The translations under genes and the position numbers were made by a program. Below, in pieces: positions 57,701 through 64,000 of a stretch of 64,000 nt of DNA (the first letter of the stretch is position 1; each line of letters starts with the position of its first letter). Origin of the DNA: Guyanagaster necrorhizus (taxonomy: Eukaryota; Basidiomycota; Agaricomycetes; Agaricales; Physalacriaceae); the NCBI RefSeq assembly GCF_019112545.1, contig NW_025064886.1:1685021-1749020 (forward strand), in the 5' to 3' direction. Under the pieces are notes generated by a model. That model was not told the origin of the DNA. It ran no database searches and was given only the letters and a program-made list of their open reading frames with translations.

Positions 57701-57742
57701 GAGATCACCTGAATCCACTTATGTGTGTCTTTTGGATCAGTG

Positions 57743-58078
57743 TGTCACAAGGCCAAAGAACAGCTTGAGAGTAGAATAGTATGGATATAAACTTTAGCTC
57801 GAAGCTGGGTCTTACCAGCGAGAGCTGTCAGTCTTAAGTACTGTACAGATGCTTCTAATAATATGACTACTAATTGTGTCTGTCTGTGTCCATGGTGCCC
57901 ATTGTCCTGAAGCACCGTTATCGTACATAAAAGGAGTGCTTATGTGTCATTAGGCTCGATTGTTGAGACAACTGATAGATGGTTTTAGTTGTGCTGACTA
58001 TACCCTTCCACGGTCTTGTGCCTTCTGACTAAGTATAAATAGGAGCAAAAGATGAAAGAAAAGGGAAAAATCATAACA
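57743..58078 (-). repeat. LTR of the Ty3/gypsy element (3' LTR)
   Basis: Read on the minus strand it starts TGTTATGATTTTTCCC, three bases after the polypurine tract AAGGAGGGGG (58,082-58,091), and ends GGCCTTGTGACA, giving imperfect TGT...ACA ends over 336 bp. It contains a CTATTTATACTTAG TATA-like element. The partner LTR is beyond the right edge, so the exact ends are inferred. Confidence 0.65.
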
Positions 58079-58109
58079 TTACCCCCTCCTTAAGACCATT
58101 GTCCTGATG

Positions 58110-59578
58110 GCTTAATTTAGGGATAATTCATATTCATGTATGATGTTGTCTGCCGCTATTTGTCTTTTATTGACCCATTGATTAGATTCAGGGCCATATC
58201 CTTTCCAGCTGACGAGGTAGTCTACCGTCATTGTCATTCCACCACTGCATGCTTTTATTTTTCAGAGTTTGTGATTTAAAACTTGATCGATTTCATAGTG
58301 TTCTTCATCATTGATTAAGTCAGGCGGTGGAGATGGTGGACATTCCTGGTTGGAAAATGCTGGAGCAACATATGGGGATAGGAGTGACTCATTGAATACA
58401 TCATGAACCTTCCATCCTGCTGGCAGCCGTAGTTTGTAGGCGCTTAACCCAATTTTTGCAATGATTGGAAATAGACCTGTCCGTTTGTCGGCGAGTTTTT
58501 GCTTGGGTTGCGGCAGGTGTAGGTTGGTTGTGTCCAACCAAACTTTGTCATTGACATTATATGTGTGAGCTGGTCGATGATGTTTGTCATACTGTCTTTT
58601 CATCGCAGATGCGGCTTTTTCAAGAGCGTTTTTGGTTTCAGTGTGAATTTTTGCCATGGTGGTGGCGAAGTCTTTGGAGGCGGGCGTCGTTGGTCTGTGG
58701 TGTGTGGTCTGGGAGATATAAGGGTGTCGTCCATGATTGATGAAAAATAGTGTCTGTCCTGTCACCAAATGTACTCGGTTGTTGTGTTGGAAGGTGGCTA
58801 GAGCCAGCCATTCGACCCAGTCGTCTTGTTGATAGTTGATGAATAGTCTGAGATATTTTTCAACCTTCTGGTTGGCACGTTCTGTCTGTCCATCGGTTTG
58901 TGGGTGATAGGCTGTCGATGCATTTTGCTTGATGTTGAGTAGGTTGTACAGGTTGTCAAGGAATTTGGAGACGAATTGGGGTCTCCGGTCAGAGATCACT
59001 ACTTGGGGCATCCTGTATTTGGTGTATACTTCGTTGCATAAGATTTTGGCCCAGCCTTCTGAGGTCAGTTCTATGGAACATGCGATCAGAATGATGGCTT
59101 TTGAAAATTGATCAACTATGATGAGGATCGCATCATAACCATTACAGTCAGGTAACCCAATGATCATATCAACCAAGATGTGGGTCCATGAGACTGATGG
59201 CACCTCGTTCAGATGCAAGAGGGTCACACGTACTTGTGTGGAACTTTTACCCCACTGGCATGTTTCGCAGGCCTTGACGTATATCATGATATCGTTTCCC
59301 AATTTGGGCCACTAATAATTTCATAGAATGAGTTCTTTTGTTTTGGCAATGTTGGGGTGTCCTGCAGTGGCATGGTTGTGACATGTGGCGATGATTTCCC
59401 TATGTAGGGAATGGTCTTGTGGAATGTAGATCCATCCATCATAATGGATCAGTCCTTCCTCCTTTGTTATTCCCTGTTCATGGTTGAGAGATGGGGCAAT
59501 CCTTTGGTCCCATTTGTGGGCATCTCGGGTCATGCTGTTGATTCGCTCATGGATTTCCTCCTCCATAGGTATAATCAT
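58110..59578 (-). pseudogene. gypsy integrase with chromodomain remnant
   Basis: The zinc-binding N-terminal part reads ATCHNHATAGHPNIAKTKEL, and after stops at about 59,300-59,315 the frame resumes WPKLGNDIMIYVKACETCQW (CxxC). The core keeps the DDE residues: the Asp in THILVDMIIGLP, the Asp in VVISDRRPQFVSKF, and the Glu in HPQTDGQTERANQ. The C-terminal part has KHHRPAHTYNVNDKVWLDT, and HYEIDQVLNHKL begins a chromodomain that is cut by a TGA; after it VDYLVSWKGYGPESNQWVN still reads as chromodomain in another frame. Chromodomains steer such elements to heterochromatin marked by histone methylation. Confidence 0.85.
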
Positions 59579-59734
59579 TACTCAAAAATGTTTGGGTCAT
59601 AGCATAGTGACCCCATCATTATCTCCTTTCCCTTGGTTGTGGTCTGCCCATCAGGATAGGAGGTCGGCCTTTTTGTTCACTACCCCGGCCTTGTGGTGAA
59701 GGGTATACTGGTATTGGATTAGCTCAGTGACCTA

Positions 59735-60930
59735 TCATGCTTGCTGTCGGTTTAATTTTTGAGGTTGACGGAAATATCTGAGATTCTGGTGATCTGTCCA
59801 GATCTCGAAAATCTTGGGAGTGCCAATTAGATAATGCCGCCACTCTTCCAATGTGAGCATTATCGCCAATAGCTCCTTGTCATAGATTTCATAATTCCTC
59901 TCTGTCATGGTTAACACCTTGGAGAGAAAGGCGATCAGGCGCCATTTCCTGCTTTGCTTTTATGACAGTACGGTGCCTATGGCTCCATCACTCGAGTCGG
60001 CCTCTATGTGGAACCTCTCATTCTGGAATGGTATGACAAGGACTACGTCCTCAGCCAGTCGCTTTTTTAGATCTTCAAATGCGAGTTGTTGTGAGCTTCC
60101 CCATCTCCAGAGGGCATTGCTAGTGAGTTGAGTCATTGGGTGAATGATTTTGCTATAGTCTCGAATGAACTGTCGGTAGAAGTTCGTGAATCCGAGGAAG
60201 GATTGTAATTCCTTCTTCTTGGTTGGCGTTGGCTATTCTACCACCCCTGCTACCTTGATCGGATCCATCCTAATATTTCCTTTGCTAATGATCACCTCGA
60301 GATACTCTGTTTCCAATACTTTGAACTTGCACTTTTCCGTCTTGAGGAACAACTTGTGTTTCCTCATGAGGGCGAGTACTTGTTGAACCAGACTGCAGTG
60401 TTCTTCCCTTGTTTTGGACATGATGAGGATGTCATCCAGATAGATGGTAACCTTCCCAGTGGAGATGAGGTCCTTGAATATATCATTCATCATCCATTGA
60501 AAGGTGGCAGGGGAGTTTGTTAATCTGAAGAACATGATGGTTGGTTCAAACAGCCCTCAGTTGGTCCTGAAGGCCGCCTTCTATTCATCCCCTTCCTTGA
60601 TTTGGACATTATTATATCCCCAGCAGACGTCGAGCTTGGTGTAGTACTTCACTCTGCAGAGCTTGTCCGTGAGTTCTGAAATCAGGGGTAGGGGGTATTG
60701 GTTTTTGATCGTCATCTCATTTAATTTGTGGTAATCCTGAATGGGTCAGAGTTTACCATCCTTTTTCTTTATGAAGAAGAATGGTGATGCCATTGGGGAT
60801 TTTGATGGCCGAATGCACCCACTGGACAGGTTTTCTTCAAGAAACCTGTTGAGCTCTTGTTGTTCTGTAATGCCGAGGGGGTAGGTTTTACAGTCCAAAT
60901 TGGCATTAGCATTAGGGATCAATTCAATGG
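59735..60930 (-). pseudogene. gypsy reverse transcriptase/RNase H with stops
   Basis: Reverse transcriptase pieces read [59 protein letters not shown] and VTIYLDDILIMSK with the YLDD catalytic motif intact. The RNase H part reads FHIEADSSDGAIGTVLS, RKWRLIAFLSKVLTMTERNY and EIWTDHQNLRYF. In-frame stops occur at 60,746-60,748, 60,579-60,581, 60,555-60,557 and 60,233-60,235, plus one just before KQSRKW near 59,965. Each sits where related elements have Trp or Gln/Arg. No functional polyprotein is possible. Confidence 0.85.
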
Positions 60931-60937
60931 CATGATC

Positions 60938-61530
60938 TCAAAGCTTCAGAGAGGGGAGTTTGTCGAAGCTCTCCTTTTCGAAGAGATCTTTGTAGTCCCT
61001 TGCCCATTCTAGTACTATTTCCTCGAACGTCTTCTCCTCCCTCCCTTCATTGGCTTTCGCTGCTAGGTTATTGGCATGGTGTATAGCACGGATGTGAATC
61101 TCTTTCTGTAGGTCGACAGCTAAGATGGTTTCACCGTCTTTCATCTCTTTGTCCCACCAGTCCTCCAGGTCTTCGTTGGGCAATTCAAATGGGATTTTTC
61201 GGCATCGACACCGTGCAAAGGTAAGTCAGCCGGTTTTTCAGTTGATAAGCAGATTGTGGCAAATAAGCCAATCATGGTCCAGAAACAATTCTTTGGTTCT
61301 GAGATCCATAATGGCCAGGTCGATCCACTCGGAATGATCCCCAATAGTTAAACAGAGTTCCACAAACTCCGTGATAGAACCTGCTTGGTTCTTTGTTCTA
61401 TCAGCGTTGTATATGGGTATTGGGGTGGTGGTGGATCGGGTAGGAAGTTTGTTTTGGTGGACAAAGGTTCAGTTGATCGAACTGCCAGTGCATCTGCTGT
61501 TGATCAGGGTGGTTACTGAGTGTATTGCTT
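60938..61530 (-). pseudogene. gypsy protease region with mutated active site
   Basis: The segment TTLINSRCTGSSIN, then a TGA, then TFVHQNKLPT occupies the position of the retroviral-type aspartic protease active site, normally an Asp-Ser-Gly triad. Here the Asp and Gly are replaced (Asn and Arg). Farther on WIDLAIMDLRTKELFLDHDW matches the second half of the protease and its link to reverse transcriptase, followed by an acidic spacer WDKEMKDGETILAVDLQKEI. Confidence 0.7.
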
Positions 61531-63925
61531 TGTTGGTTAGGGTTTCAATTTGGGCTTTAGTCGTCAAGTCCCTGCTAGGGGTCTTGGCGCATTGAATGAA
61601 TTTCTGGGATCCCCTGAGTTCATCTAGCCACTCAAGGGCTTGACTTCGCTCGGCAGCTTTTAGCTCTCCTGCTATTTGGTCTATGACTTCTTCTGCTCTT
61701 GTCCGGTGTACCCATTCTCGCAGTACAGCTTTCACTGTGCTTATATCGACTGCTTCTTTGATGGCTCTCCAGATCCATTCTGTTTCGAATAGCTTGAGCC
61801 AACTTGAGGGGCCCTCTGCCCCTGTTCGGCCCATAGGCATTTGAGTTTTTTCTTGCAGCTCATTGGGGTGTGCGTTAATTGTCCGTAGTGTATTCGAATG
61901 CATATTTAATAGCATAGGCATAACTACAGAAGTATTGTAAGTCCATTCAACAGCTGGGATATGCACACCAGGAAGTCCTTTGGCCAACTCAGTGGAGTTG
62001 CTCACTGGTTGGCCTCGTCTTTTACCTCTTCAACCTTTGTTTCCTTCCCAAGTTCCTCATCTTCCTTTTGTAGCTCCGCTATCTGTGCCCATATGTCTTT
62101 ATGGGTCCTCTTCTTCTTCAGGCAATCCTTGGCCATGTGTCCCTTCTGTCTGCAATTGAAACACTTGCCTTCCTTCTTCATGTGGTCTATGTCCATCAGC
62201 TTTTCTGTCTCGGTATACATAGTTCCTGTGCCAGTTTTTTGGCTCCTGTAGGTAGGGGTCATTGAGGGTCCCGATGATTTCCTGGCAGTTTGCCCTGTCT
62301 TGTTCGGGGTTGGCAGGGTCGACTTTTTGGGGTATTCTTGCAGTGTCAATGCTTCCACTTTCTGCCTTTGTCACTCCTTGTACATTTCAATGATCCTTTC
62401 CTTCCACTCATCATAACTGTTGGGCATAAGCAACTTGACGCCCATCGCCGAGATCATTATAAGGTATGAGGAGGGGACCCCTCATTTGAGGGCCTCTACC
62501 ATCCTTCCATCGTTCATGATATCTTCCCAGATTCCTGCAAGCTTGGTGAGTCACTCTAGCTCGTCAAAGTAATCCATGGCCACTTTATCCCCCATCTTAT
62601 ACTCCTTGATCTTCTGTTTATGCACCTCCTGGACCACGGGATCGATAAATTTGTCATTTAGCATACGTTTGAAGACTGGCCATGAGGGATATCAGTAATG
62701 TTCCCTAGTGGTGGATCAGAAGTTAGAGGAGATAAGGATCCACCATGTTTTGGCTTTGTCTTCTAGATAGGAGGTGGCAAATGCGACTTTGTTTATGTCA
62801 GTTCTGATATATCTGACGTAGACCTCAAAATACTGTTCGCAATCTACCAGGAACCAGTCGATATCGTCAGAGACCCCCTTGAAGGGGCGAGGCTTGCGAA
62901 GGAGATTGGGATGGCACTGAAAGATATTGGCATTATGTGGTAGCATACCCATTGGGTTGGGCCACCCGTCGAATGGTGGTTGGTTCCATTCTGCCGGTGG
63001 TCCCAGGAAGGAATGTAGGGAGTGGTCATCAGCGACCAGGCTTCCCTTGGGTTCGTCAGCTCATACAATCACCCTGTCTCATATGGTGAAGCCGAGGCAT
63101 ATGGCCTTGGGGTCGTCTTGAGTTGGCTCCTTTCCTTTTCCACTCGGCCCGGCTTGATCCGGGGGTGGTTGCCCTCTAAGTAGCTGACTCCCCTTGCCAG
63201 TCCAAGGGTTTTGGATTTCTTTGGGTTGCCATGTCTGCCGAGTTCGGATTTGGTTAAGCTGTGAGGCCATGCTTCAGACCGAGGGGTCGGTACTGGTTCA
63301 GCTTCAGATCGAGGGAGCAATGTATATTGCTCTTCTCGGCTGGATGGGGGGGGTTCATGGCATTGGTGCTAGTAGGTTCGGCTTGTTGCTGGGTTGATAC
63401 GGAGGTATCAGCATGAGCGGGTCTTCTGGATGCCATTGGCCATACTCTTTCCATATGTATTCTGTCGCGGCATACTGTAGAATTCTTCTTTTTTCAGTAT
63501 CTTCTGCATACCGATATTCCAGTCCTAGAGACATCGCTTGCCAGCATGCATCTTGCCATAAAAAGTTTCTTCCCTGCTCGTACAGTTCTTGGTACTCTCT
63601 GCTTCTTGCCCTTTCCACTTCTTCTTTCAATGCTTCTTCATTGGTGTCTTCTCCCACCCTTCTGAGATTCTGTCGAAATGAATAAGGTCCCTCACTGTCC
63701 TCGTCACTCTCCTCATCGCCCTCATCCCTGCTGTCCCCTTCCTTGAGGAGGGAACGGATGGGCAGGTCGAAGATGGATGGCATGGTTGGTTGTAGGGTCA
63801 CTGGGGATCCCTGTACCATTCTGGGTGCTGGATCTAGCGATGCTAGGGTTGTCTTGGGGGCTTGCTTGGTGGATGAATGGATTCTGGAGTCAACTATAGC
63901 ATGTTCCTCTATGTGCTCTCATTGA
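61531..63925 (-). pseudogene. gypsy gag with CCHC zinc knuckle, interrupted
   Basis: Gag frames run from an acidic N-terminal region (minus 63,355-63,819: REYQELYEQGRNFLWQDACW) through FKGVSDDIDWFLVDCEQYFE and VAFATSYLEDKAKTWW, a retrotransposon gag signature, to a zinc knuckle at about 62,122-62,163, CFNCRQKGHMAKDC (CX2CX4HX4C), and a Lys/Glu-rich tail. Stops separate the blocks, for example just before GVPSSYLI and before QRQKVEAL. The capsid core therefore cannot be made. Confidence 0.85.
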
Positions 63926-64000
63926 TATGCAGGCTACATGTCTAGTCCTATAATTTGCAAATTCTGCATAACACACTAGAATATGCTAGTAACTGAGAAT

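Larger units (their letters stand above)
55070..57742 (-). mobile_element. Ty1/copia LTR retrotransposon, 3' part, disrupted
   Basis: The element reads on the minus strand. From its 3' end: a putative LTR (about 55,070-55,295) just after a purine-rich CATGGGGGAGC tract, the RNase H end at 55,407-55,679, then the reverse transcriptase region, and integrase up to about 57,700. It is truncated at 57,742 by the gypsy LTR; its gag and 5' LTR should lie beyond the gypsy element, outside this window. Frames are broken by stops. The LTR ends are estimates since the second LTR is not visible. Confidence 0.7.
57743..64000 (-). mobile_element. Ty3/gypsy chromovirus, nested in the copia element, incomplete in window
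   Basis: The order on the minus strand from right to left is gag with a CCHC knuckle, protease, reverse transcriptase, RNase H, integrase, a chromodomain remnant, polypurine tract and 3' LTR, which is the chromovirus order. The gag start and 5' LTR lie at or beyond position 64,000. All large frames are interrupted by stops, so the copy is dead, although many domains are still easily read, suggesting a fairly recent insertion followed by point mutation. Confidence 0.9.

Noticed and set aside
1..64000. tRNA, rRNA, CRISPR or prokaryotic operon features
   Set aside because: I looked for tRNA A/B-box pairs with cloverleaf arms, rRNA blocks and regularly spaced direct repeats and found none; the gene structure is that of a eukaryote.

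Overview
This window comes from a filamentous basidiomycete, most likely a mushroom-forming Agaricomycete. The evidence is that genes are split by many GT-AG introns of about 45-65 nt, several families are typical of Agaricomycetes (DUF6534 seven-helix proteins, a DNLSD-type sesquiterpene synthase, a large N- and C-anchored membrane protein family), and the right end is full of LTR retrotransposons. There is no prokaryotic signature, and I saw no rRNA, tRNA or CRISPR array.

Layout. 1-4,000 is gene-poor and holds AT-rich and degenerate, internally duplicated sequence. 4,020-8,118 (minus) holds a truncated copy of a reductase gene, a C2-plus-membrane-helix protein and an intact GRE2/dihydroflavonol-reductase-like enzyme. 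9,473-10,700 is a decayed member of an expanded basidiomycete family. 13,303-23,302 carries a sesquiterpene synthase (-), an MFS transporter with a very long central loop (+) and a GMC oxidoreductase (-); with the reductase at 6.7-8.1 kb this could be a small terpenoid neighbourhood. 24,809-26,550 is a DUF6534 membrane protein.

27,333-33,757 is a housekeeping block: cytochrome bc1 subunit QCR8 (-) and the tiny oligosaccharyltransferase subunit OST4 (+) share a 202-bp divergent promoter, followed by a small secreted six-cysteine protein, a small one-helix protein and the ribosome-biogenesis factor PWP2 (-). 34,221-37,060 has a second DUF6534-like gene and a broken relative. 38,399-41,373 has three tiny candidate genes in low-complexity sequence. 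42,318-49,209 holds two carbohydrate-active membrane proteins: a family 2 glycosyltransferase (-) and a GH16 beta-glucanase-like protein (+) whose first intron is swollen to 400 nt and contains a palindromic repeat.

49,330-55,035 is a recent tandem duplication (3,191 bp start to start) of a gene for a membrane-anchored protein, with sharply divergent patches in otherwise near-identical copies. From about 55,070 to the right edge lies a nested retrotransposon block: a Ty1/copia element cut by a Ty3/gypsy chromovirus that runs off the window. Both are dead, and their stop codons sit almost entirely where C-to-T or G-to-A changes would put them (at expected Trp, Arg CGA and Gln positions), as expected of RIP-like or methylation-driven mutation. 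All exon models were made by eye from splice motifs and reading frames, so internal boundaries are approximate unless stated.
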